The notes under the pieces were generated by a model that saw nothing but the letters and a program-made list of their open reading frames with translations, made no database searches and was not told where the DNA came from. DNA of 64,000 nucleotides from Cyclina sinensis. Taxonomy: Eukaryota > Mollusca > Bivalvia > Venerida > Veneridae. The stretch is taken from NCBI GenBank assembly GCA_012932295.1, contig JAAONU010000006.1:22213453-22277452 (forward strand). Reading direction: 5' to 3'. Both the position numbers and the translations under genes were made by a program. Positions 10,016 to 22,000 of this stretch are shown here, one piece after another (the stretch's first letter is position 1; the number at the start of each line of letters is the position of its first letter).

Positions 10016-13000
10016 GTAATTAGAGAACTCTTTCTAGACTACTTATGCTCCCCATCAAAGATTAGGGGGCATATAGTTTTGAAAATGTTGGTCGGTAGAC
10101 AATTTGTTTCCGATCAATATCTAAAGAACCCTTAGACCCACCTTCAGACTTTGTATATAGGTTGGTGATGACCCCTATAGTTTTTCAGGTCACCACGTCA
10201 AAGGTCCAGGTCAGAGTGACCTTGAAGAGCTAAACACTTTCCCATCAATAACTAAAGAACCCTTGGTCCCAGGTTGATAAACTTAGTTTTTAGGTTGGTC
10301 ATGACCAGTAGATGACCCCTATAGTTTTTCAAGTCAAAAGTCAAGGTCACAGTGACCTTAAATAGCAAATTGTTTCCGATCAGTAACTATAGAACCCTGG
10401 TCCCAGGTTGTTCAAACTTAGTATGTAGGTTGGTCATGACAAGTAAATGACCCCTTTAGTTTTTCAGGTCACCAGGTCAAAGTTCAAGGTCACTATAGAC
10501 TTAGTTTATAGGTTTGTCATGATTAGTAGATGACAGCTATTGATTTTCAGGTCATTGGGTCAAAGGTCAGGGGTCACAGTGACCTTGAAATGCAAAATTG
10601 TTTCCAATAAATAAGTATAGAATGCTCGGGCCCATGTTTCTGAAACTTTGTATATAAGTTGTTCATGACTTGTAGATGAGCCCTTTAGTTTTTCAGGTCA
10701 CCAGGTCAAAAGCCATGGTCACAGTGTCCTTAAATAGCAAAAATGGTTTCCAGTCAATATCTATAGAACGCTTGGTCCCAGCTCCTCAAAACTTCATGGC
10801 TGCCTTCAGGTTTAAGGTGCTAGAGTGGCATACATGTTTTACAAACATCTCTTGTTGATGCTAGCTTAAGGTGATGGTAACACTGTTTTTTTTCCAAGCA
10901 CATCTTTCCACTTACAAAAGCAGATTGTAGGGACGTTAATAAAAAAATAATTTTCAGTTTCACAATACAGAGAATGGTTAAACAGATTAGGTTTTCTTAG
11001 CTACATAATTGTTGTACTTTGATTTCTGTATGAACTTTAATAATGCTTTATGATAGGTGCAGCATCATTTTCAGCCTGCAGAAAATGTTGAGGTGCATGT
11101 AAAATACCCAGTCGTTTTAGAGTTAAGCCCTAGACTAACAAATTTTGTGTTGTGTGTACATGACATTTGAGAACAGTAAACATCTTTAGACTGCAGAGAA
11201 ATGTTGAGGTGCATGTAAACCACTCTGTAGTTTTAGAGTTACAGCTCTGACTAACAAATTTTGTATTGTACTTATCTCACAATTTATATCAGCCAGAGTC
11301 AACCAGTTGCCAAGTCTCAAGAATCTCAGACTATATTTTCGGCATAACCATTAGGTAACCTGTATTTTTGGGGTTTTAACTGTTTCAGTGATCCTGACTT
11401 CTTTAATGGCTTCCATTGAGTAACTAAACAGCTGTTTATAAGAATGATAGTCATAATAGGCAGATGACCTTTACAAATTGAGATGGTTAGGTCAACTTTG
11501 CAGTGAATGTTTGAAATGGTTTCTTAGGTATTTCTAAAGAACTTCTTGACCTAAAGATTTCAAATTAAACAGAATAATATGTTTATGAAGCATATAGATT
11601 TTTAGGTCACTGCATCAAAGTTCATGGCTATTATACGTGATGTGTTATATATATTGATGAAACTTTGCTAGTATGTTCCTTGCATTAAGCTCAATGGAAG
11701 TTGTTCAGTGAATTCTATTCTACACAGAACTCTGGTTACAAAAGCAACTAAAATGTAAAAATTCAAAAATCTTCTTTAGCACTAAGCTTACTTCTTTTGG
11801 CCCTAAGCTTTGAAGTACAATGTACAGCATTGTCTAGTGAACCTCCACCAAGATTGTTTGAAACAGAACCTGGGATTAAAATAAGCTCTGCCACAGGGGT
11901 CATTTATTTTATAAGAAAAGAAAATATTCAAAGAAAATTTTCAAAAGTCATATAAAAAGGCTTGAAGCTAAGATGTTTGTTGTGTTGTAATGCTCAATGG
12001 ACTTGAACCAACACTAACCATACAGTTAAGAAACCCAACCTTCCCTTGTGGGAAGTCACTTGTACATGAAGAAAAGAATAATGATAAAGCAGATGTTTGA
12101 CAGAATAAAAAGGCATCTAGAGCTTAAATATGATTTGTAGATCTAGATAAAATGACAGGTAACATCAGCAAAAGGACTTACGTGAAAATTATAGATGTAC
12201 CCTGCTATGTTCCATCCCACAGCCAGGAAAAAAATCAGATTTATTTCAAGTTTGATTAACACAGGTATACAAAAGAAAACTATGAACTGATAATAGTCAA
12301 CACTTGCTAAGATTTGAATGAAAGTGTAGCATTAAAGAGCACATATCCTCAAGATTCAGTTTCATGGCACTCAGGTGAGCGACCCAGATTATGGTGGCCC
12401 TCTTGTTAAACAATAAAGATAACCTGATCTTAAATACTAATGTTAGATCAGTAATGGGCCACCACTGATGAAAGTTCTTACATCAGTATCCTTTCACTGA
12501 CAAAAATGATGAATCAGTGCCTTGGTACGAAATTTTGGTAAGAGATGAGGGCTCTTTTTCATCCAAAAGATACAACACATTTAAAGAATGCATGAGACAC
12601 TAGGTAACATTTTTAGGGTGTAATATAAACTAATCGGAAACATTATTAATAATTATTTCTGAACTTTACCATAGAATATTTAAAATCCTTTATATTTTTC
12701 ATTTACTTTTGATATGTCTCAAAATATCAGGCAAAAATTACAATACAAAACAGTGTTTTTCCTTGTTCCTTATAACATTGTTCACTGGCTTCAGTATGTC
12801 TTATAATTTGAATCAATGTATGTTTCCGACCCTGTTGTCTGTATTATTTAACTGTTATCACTTCTTTAAGCAGAGCCCACATAAAAATCGATGTTGTAAA
12901 TAACAATATAAAATTATGTTCTTTGTTAACCCACCCACTGTCAGTGTTACGTATTTCATTTTATCTACACCACAGACATTTGTTACCAGAAATTTGTGAA

Positions 13001-16000
13001 TTTTTGCTTGCTTTATACCTAAATTTGATGCATACAGAGACAGATTGCAACTGTATTTCAATGCTTTTACCATCCATTATTGCAAAACTGCAAATTCTCG
13101 ATCTTGATACCTTTCAAACATCTGAATAACAACAAAAAAAGAAAATCATTTCATTTATCAAAGAAAAGTAAAAGCCCTTGTGTGATGCAGTTAACGTTTT
13201 CATCAGATTTCATTTTTCATTCAAAAGAAAATTGAGAGATGCTCAGTGTGCTGGTGGCATTACAATTTTGAGTCAATTTTCTTAGAAATTTGCCTGTGGG
13301 ACATACATTACTTTTGAAACTGATTAACGAAGAACTAAAGCAGTCAGACGAAATATATTCAGTCATTTCGTGTTCAAATAGTTGACTATGAAAAGTACTC
13401 AGAAATTTTGTCATTTTACAAATTTTAAAACAGTTTCCAAAGAAACTTTTAAACATATTGGAGAAGGCATTTTTTCGCACAAGTCTGAGTGTTCCTTTCA
13501 TGCCCCTAACATTTTCAATGAGTTAAGTCTGGTCTAACAAATGTTTTCTTCTATTTAAACTGTTACTGCCTTAATGTGACATCTGTGAATTTTATATTTT
13601 CAGTTTGATGAAAGATGCCAACAAAATTGTAAGCAAATGTGTTTACATCAACATACTGAAGGTGAACACACCTGCCGAGACACTGGAGAAGTAAGATCTT
13701 CATAGAGTCTGTAATAGTTGTCTCCCCTGTTTTTATTCCACCATTATTAATAAAATGGTTTGGTGTTTCTTCAGTAGCTGGTAGTGTAAGGTTAAGTTCA
13801 GATGGAGTTTTCAGGAGTTTACTGGATATTGTCTGGTAGGCTGGAAATAGAAAAAGTGTGTTTTGTGCATGAAAGATAAATCATGTTTGCCGTTAAGTCT
13901 CATTCTGTAATCTTGTCAAAAGTAATGTTTTGTGTAACAGTGCTCTGAAGAAGAACATTTGTCACTTCTAAGCTTATTTCAGTTGAATGAAGTTGATTTG
14001 CACCAAGCTAATTTTTCGTTACAAATAATCGGAGAGACATACCTTCAAAATAAGTGTTGTTTCTTTCCTTCAATATCATATAAATATTAAGCCTCAAGGG
14101 TTCTGAACAGATCTTTCAGTGTGAAGTTCTAAACTGTATGTATTAGTTTCTTTTTAATGATTCAAATGAACACTTGCTTTGCTTTGAACACGTCTTTTTC
14201 AATGTATAGTGAGCTTGTAATATATGTATGCAGGTCATTGGTTTTTCCCCGTGAACAGTCTCTCCTTTTTTCAGTTCTTGCATCTTTTGATACCTTCTTC
14301 AGTAAAAAAAAAAAAAAATATTAATAAAAATTATTATTGAAATTGAGTTCCTTGATGCAGGAGTCATATTTCTACAGTCAGTCAGTGAGGTTTTGTAAAC
14401 TTTTAGACTAATCCATACTAGCTCACCTGAGCACAACCTTCTCAAGTTTAGCTATTAGGATCACCCTGTGTACAGCATACGGCATGTGTCATCGTTATTT
14501 TACTTAATATGATATCTGCTCAAAACCTGCAGGGCAATTTTCCACCAACATTTACAGAAATTTTCCTTATATTTCCTTTTATTGCCCCTATTTAAAATTG
14601 CTCAGATGTTTCACACCTCTACATACAAGGGCTGTAACAGCTAAAAAAAATTCAAACGACCTTGTCTTTTTCTACCAAATTTTACAGAAATGTTCATTAT
14701 GTAGTCATCTATTAAAATTGCTCAAATGGTTCCACTCCATTGTACAACATGGCCACCAGAGCTAAAAATAAATTTTTGTGAAACGTATGGCTTCAGATGA
14801 CATCTGCTCACAAACTGCAACTTCCAGTTATGTCCTAGGGATCAAAATTGACCCTTACCAAGGGATCCTATTTGTATATGACATAAGGTCTTTGAAAAAT
14901 CTTCAAGTTTACTCAAAAGCAAACCTACAGCCAAAGTACACAGGTGATCCAGGGCCATCATGGCCTTCTTACTTGTTTTTAGGTCTTAACAAAATTATTA
15001 GATTCCTCCTGATCAAGGATGCTTGAATTATTGAACTATAATGACTTTTTTGTTGTACTCTGTTTACATAATTCAGTTTCACAGATTCCTTTTCAGACCA
15101 AGTCTTAAGGGAGTATTCATTGTGTTTTTTTACATCTGCCACAATATATCATTTTTAAAATAACAAAGGCAGTTAAATGACCTGGAAAAGGGACATCAGT
15201 TTATCAGCATGGCTGACAATGAACATTATCTTCTCATGAAGTCTTCAACAAGATAAAAACTATATTAGTCGACCTAGGTCAGTAAGGTGAAGATGTTTCA
15301 CTTAGATTTTGTCTTGGGAAGCTTTTTTTTTTTTTCAAACACTTGCAATGATAATGTAGAGATAGCATGACCGTACAGACAGCCTTAAAATGTTGAAGAT
15401 TGTCCAATATCAAAGTGCAATTAGCTGTTCTATAGTCTTACATGATGAGATGATCAAAAGACACACACAGTTGCCCTTATTCTTAATGATTGACAGTCAC
15501 GTCCCCTGAATATTCAAGCCAGGCTTAATTAATGAACAAATGGAAAATTGTTTCTTTGTTGAAAATTCTGATTTCAGTTGCTTCCTCTTCTTCTGCATTA
15601 TTATCTTGTAATTCATTTTGGCCTTAACCCTGAACCTGCTGAATTTTTGTAATGGATTTGTCCAGCTTTGAATTTGGAACAGTCCATTCAAAGTTAAAGG
15701 GATTTCAATATCAAAATACAAAAATTGAGATACCAACAGTATAGAGCCTGGTCAGACTGCACGGATGTGCAGGCTGGCCTGGCTGTATACTGGTGGCAAA
15801 CGCTAATCAGTTTCGGTTCCAGCAGGATAAGGGTTAAAAGAATCACATGAGACCTGAGTGCATCAGGTGATGTAATAAATGCTTGAATGGGTCTGTAACT
15901 TTCAGGATGTTAGGCTCGGGAGGCTGGGACACAATCAATGACTGGTTGCAGGAGGCGAAGGATACCGAGAACTTTCCGCTACTAGTGGAGATACTCAAAG

Positions 16001-19000
16001 TGTATCAGCTGTTACCTGTAACTGTAGATATATTGAAGACAAACAATGCTGCCAAAACTATAAAACAGCTGTGTAAATCAGATAATGAAGGTAAAACATT
16101 GATCTGCTATATTCTCAGCTATTTCTCCATGTAGGTCTTTTTGTTTGAGAGTTTATTTTGTGTTTATATATATATTTTAGTAAAAGTGTGTATTGAAGAG
16201 AAAAAAAAAAGTCTGGTAGGGTAAAATGTTCCAGGTGTTCGCTATAGAGATTGAATTATGGTTGCATATGAACTTAATGTAATGTTCAGTAATGCTAGAG
16301 ACACTGTTAATTGGCTAATTTATGTAAACACCATCAAAATGTAATCAAGTGAATCACAGTAGAATGCAATTACAGTGAACCTGTAAACATTCTTCATCCC
16401 TTTCAGTATTTTAGCTAGGAACAAAAGATGCAGTACACCATAAATTGCAATTCTATGAAAAAATGGTCAGGTCTGTTACCGATTTTATATTACCATTAGA
16501 AATGTATATGGAAATGCAACATAAATGAGATATCATGTAATGTATATGTAAACAAGGGTTGATCTGATGTTAATTTCTCTTTCAGGCACAAAAATATTAG
16601 CAACAAATATATTTGATGAATGGATGAAAAAAGTGAAAGGAAATAACAATAATAATGGTAAGGCAGAAATGTAAAAGACCCATATATATAACACAGTAAA
16701 CCCTCCAGCTAGATTCAAACCTAAAACAGCAGAGTTTGCTGCCATTATTCCAGTGTAAGCCTTTATGTCTTGTAATCACATGGTGAAAATAGTGAGGTCT
16801 GACTATCAGCGATAAAGACCCAGATTGTTGTTTATTTGCTTGGAATTGAAAAAGGCCTAAAATAAAATATTGTTTGTTTCCCCTCCCGCGACTCATGCCA
16901 GTTTTTGGTAGGGTAGGGAGGTAAGTAAAATACTTTTTTTTAATCTAGAATATTTTTTATTGATTATATAATTTATATATCTGAATTATATGGATTTCAA
17001 AGAAACAGAAATTGTGAGTGCTTAGTATTAAAGTTCAGAACCAAAGTTTCAAAGTTTTATTCAATATATACATCCCAGCTTGTATATTTACAATGCAAAA
17101 ATATGAGTCAAATATAAAGATTTCATTCCATGTGCAATAAAAAAGTTTTCTTGTTTTGCAATAAAATAGCAGGAGGGGAAACAAACAATATTTTACTTTA
17201 GGCCTAACCTGTCTTTGAAATTAACACATTTATTAGCATTGTTACTTCAAACAATTGTTAAATGAAGCCAACACCAAAATTATTAAAAGTGTGGAAATTT
17301 TCTATCCTGTTAGCAGCTCATATAAATCTTGTGGATTTTTAACAGCTTGGATAATAGGTCAGTTACAAAAGATACCTCCAATTCAAATCAGACTTTGAAA
17401 TAATCAGTTTACACAAGAATTGTTAAGGATTTCTAGCAATGGTTCAAGAGTTTCATAAAGCATTTGACGAGGAATTTCTATTTCAGCCGGGCAGTAAAAT
17501 TAAGCCAAGTATTTTGTGAATTATTAGAGTGCAGGCTTGTGCTTTCTTTTCAGCATTTTACAAAGGATTCAGCCACTGCGTCATCAAGCTTTGGCTTTTA
17601 TTAAGAAATATGTTCATAGCCTTGAGATCTAAATTAAATTAATCACTTTTATATCAATTTCCTGTTCACTGGACCAATATATGTTTTAAATTGTATTAAA
17701 TATCATTGAAGAATTTTGTCTTGAGAAGGAAGTGGTTTGTATTTTAGATGACAGCTAAGATTAAATCTGATTGCATTTCTGTTACACTAACATTCCTGTT
17801 AGCTTTGTAACTGTGTGACATTCACAAGAGTTTAAGGTAATAGTTAGCTGTTTATGGAAGTGGACAAACATTCCAGTCTTCTTAGCTTAGGCACGTTGCA
17901 GTGTATGGTTAAAGCCATCATTCTGAAATCGTAGTTTATCTGTTACATTTTGAACAATTCTTCCTGCTTGTATGTCAGTCATTAACACTTTTCACCGTTA
18001 ATAACACAATACCCTACTTTCTCATTTAATTCAAAGAATATTTCCACACAAGTTAATTGATGGACGGGATGAAGTTACATTCATCCTAACTATTATCTTT
18101 TTCAGATGACAAATCTAAGAAGAAAAAGAAAGATAAGGTCAAGGACAAAGATAGAGAGAGTGAGAAAAAAGAAAGTAGTGAAAAATCTAGCAGAAAGTCA
18201 GACAGCTCAAGTAGTAAAAGTGACAGCAAAACAAGTAGTGAACATAGGAGTAGTACAGAACACAGGTCAAGTAGTGATAGTAAATCCAAGAGTAAGGACT
18301 CGAAACATTCACACGAATCTAGTCATGATAGAGAGAAGAAATCAGATTCCAGTAAGAAGAACAAGGAGAGAGACAGAAAAATTGAAGAAGAAAATATGGA
18401 TACAAGTTCAAATGATAGTGTTGACAGTGACGACAAAGTGACCATTCGTAAAGGATCGGGACTTAAGTTACATATTAAATTAGGAAGTGATAAAGATCGG
18501 ACGAGTAAATCAGAAGATGACGATAAGAAGCGCATATCAACGGTGAAAAGACCGCCCAGTAAATTTAGATCAACAGGTGCTTATATCTTTAGTGAAAATC
18601 CACACTTAAGTAAAATTACTCAAGTCAGAGGCATGGTACGAACATTCAGTTAACCATGCTTTTGAAAAGAAGAAGAAAGGTGAAATGTTGCCCAGAAGGT
18701 GTTCTCTTGTGCAATTGTACAGTTGCACAATTTAAGTTCAGTTTTTTTCCCTTTAGGCCAAACAAGACTGCCCTTGTTTTAAAGAAGGGATGGGAAGTGG
18801 GTCTTTGTTTATATTAAGCTTATTATTTAAAAAATACTGAATATGATATGAATTATGATATGAGAGACCTAGAAAGTTGGTTTTAGTGTATTTCCAAGGC
18901 TTAATTAGTGAAAATTATCTGTTGATGTTGGGTGATGAATATTTGAATTAGACAAAATTGATGAGGATTGGAAAGTAAATTGCCCCAGTGTTTTTTTAGA

Positions 19001-22000
19001 TGAAAAATTCTATGTAGATCACAAGAGCAGTCTTATTCACATTTGGAACATGGACACAATTGAAGCTGAAAATAAAAGCTTTAAAACCTAACAGGACTAA
19101 TTTCAGTACCTCTGAAATTCTAGTGAATGCCCGAAGAAGTCTACTGGCAGATCTTTTTCTGTATACTCATGATATTTCAGGTCTCCTAGTTACAGCTGCA
19201 AGCCAGGTATAGAGACTAACAAGGTATGACCACCAACCCTATCATTATATATGGAACTTGGTAAAATATCTCAAGTTACCAGTTCTGGTGTATTACAGGC
19301 CAAATATAAGCTCATGTCTTGTGATCTTAATATAAATATAGATAAATAAAAACAGTCAGAAGAGTTACATGTCAGTTGACAAAAAATGAAAGGAAAGTGA
19401 AAGAAAAAAAAAACTTGTAACATGTATTGTATTACATTGTAGACAAGCAGACAATACATGTTTAAACATGCTCTTCAGTCCTGGCCATAAGCTCTGTTTA
19501 TTGTCTACATCAACACTGACAACAACAAAAATTTAACGCAAAATATGTAGGTTAAAAACAAAAAATGTTTTTCTTCTTACATTTGAAATTTTTCAGATAC
19601 ATAACACCATGTTAACAATTGATTAGAAGTTTTAAGTCTGGAACATCAAATTGATATCAGTCTGTTAGCAGGGTCATGTTGTATCACAGAAACTATCTTT
19701 TCATTTGTACACAACTGGTGCTTTCAGTACTAATTAAAAAAAAATGTCATCATACTTTGAACTGTTGATTCAAGTTTGAGAAAAGGTTAGACAACTATAC
19801 TTTGAAATTGTGTTATGAAGGGGAAATAACTCAGATGAGAACACCAACAAAGGATTGTGGGGTGTAAAAAGATTCCAATGAATGTTCATTTGTATGCTCA
19901 ACCAAAGATGAAAAAAAATATATATACATAACTATAATATTTCTGAAGCGAAATATGGTGTTCAAAGGGGTACAGTGGGTTCTAGATGAAACAAAGAATG
20001 TTCAACTCTGCTGACTTTGAACACCACATCTAGCTTCAGAAATATAACTTTTGTTCTTTTGAATTTGAAGAATTCCTTTAAAATTGTATTTGGCAAGTCT
20101 GTTTATAAAGGGTGGGAAATAAGTCAGTCCCCAAACCTGCAGACTGATAGGAGATGCAAGTTCTTACAAGACTGATATTCTGAAGCATTTAATACAAAAA
20201 TACGAAATACTAGGAGCAGTCTTTGGTGTACAAGACCAATGTCTGGGTAAGTAGGTCATACTATTTTTTTTTACAAGCTAAAAAAAAAGATGGAGAAACT
20301 TTCTTGAAGCTGATACATTGTAGAGAACTGAAGACTTTATACATATAAAGGATATATATTCATTGGACAACATTTAGGGAAGTTGTGGTTGTGGTACAAT
20401 TTTCCTGTAATTGTGAACTGGTCTTGAAATATCTATGGTTAACTAGCCTGTTGAATGTTGATGCTACAAGAATACAGTCCTCAATGCGTATGTCTTTAGC
20501 AGCATGGGTTCCTGACAAGAGCTATTCAGCAGTAAATATATATTACTCTGGCTGCATGGCCAGTTACTTTTCAAAAGTGAAACAGTTTTAGATAGGTGTT
20601 AAATAGGTCATACCAATTTTTTGTTTGTTTTGCTAGGAAATTTTTTGTCTTGTTAAGTTATTGATCCCTCTGCCTTATAGAACATGTTTTTCATTTCCAA
20701 CTCTGTTCAATTATTTATTGGTGAAGTATATGATGCAACCGTTTGGTCAGATACTGGTTGGCAATCAAGACGACTGTTCACATGTCTTAAAGCTCAATAT
20801 ATTTAGTACAAATATGAAGATAATCAGAGTGACAGTTGTATCTTGTTAAAATATGATTATGATGACATTGACCATATGACCGTGACCTGCCAACTTCTGA
20901 ATCCATTTCCTTCAATTGACAGTGTGTATACTGTTACATTATTCCTTTTAGATAATGTATAAACACCAGCTTAGTGTGGACTCTGTACCAAACCTGAAAA
21001 GTCTGCACTAAGAATTTGACTAGTCACTGGTCATTTGTTTTGTTCATATTCACAAAATATCACTTCTCTTTACCAGTGAAATGAACAGACTGATTCACTA
21101 GACCACCTTCAAGTGACCTTGACATTGTTGCCTACAGAAAAGTTTCTTTACACTCGAGCAATATACTGTCCAGTAATGCAGACTGTCACCAGTTTAGTGT
21201 TCAGATCTACAAGCATTAATCAATCCAGACTTGAATTCTCTCCTTGTTTGGTATTTCAGAATAACATAAAAAACAATTTAATTGTTAAAAGTATATATGA
21301 CAAAACATGTGCATCAAATGATGCTTTGTTATAGATTATACAGCACAAATTTATTTAGAAATCTTTGAAATCAACAGTTGAAAAAATTCCAGTCTTAATT
21401 ATGCCGGCTTTGCAAGTTAATGCAGTGACATTAACTTGCGAGATAATAAAGCCCTAGAAAACACGAAATGTCAAGTACTTGTGAATTGCTCTAATAATAG
21501 AAAAAAAATGAAAGGAGTTCTATTGTGGGGGGGGGGGGAATTTAGGATAGAATGGCTGATATTGTGACATTTTCGCTATAGAAAAAAAAAAAAAAAGTAC
21601 CTACCCACAAGGGAGGGAACTCTTGCAGTATAGTATTCTCCCTTGTTTTTTAAAGCTATAGTATTGCTAATCTCAGTCTCAGTATATGATAAATTTCCAA
21701 AATGGTAATGTGTATGTTATTAAAGTTTGTTATGAAATAAAAGCACTTTCCAGCAGTTTGTGTCATGATAATAGTGAGCTTCCATTTCCTGTCTAATATT
21801 AACATTAATATAAAAGCAGTCTGATAATTTATAGCTGCTGTTTCACCTGCAATTACCAAAAATCCTTCCTAAAATGACCTAAATGGCCTCTCTATATAGC
21901 AACCACCTGAATTCAGTAATACATGCTTTCTGTCTGTAAATTAAAAAAATAAACTACGAACAAATTCTTTTTCATAAATTTGTTTCAACAAAATAGCATT

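Larger units (their letters stand above)
10044..10870 (+). repeat. TATGCTCCCC-headed tandem repeat rich in AGGTCA words
   Basis: Lies 28 bp after a PNUTS exon. The head TATGCTCCCC...GGGGGCATA (10044-10073) is an inverted repeat. It is followed by about six imperfect units of 110-150 bp containing 'TTGTTTCCGATCAATA', 'AGAACCCTTGGTCCCAGGTT', 'GGTTGGTCATGAC', 'TAGATGACCCCTATAGTTTT' and 'CAGGTCACCAGGTCAAAG'. Two stretches are DR1-type nuclear-receptor half-site pairs (10474-10486 and 10557-10569). Confidence 0.75.

Noticed and set aside
18086..18535. Leu/Ser/Phe-rich minus-strand open frames
   Set aside because: They are the antisense of the Lys/Ser/Asp-rich PNUTS linker exon, whose low-complexity codons rarely give stops on the opposite strand.
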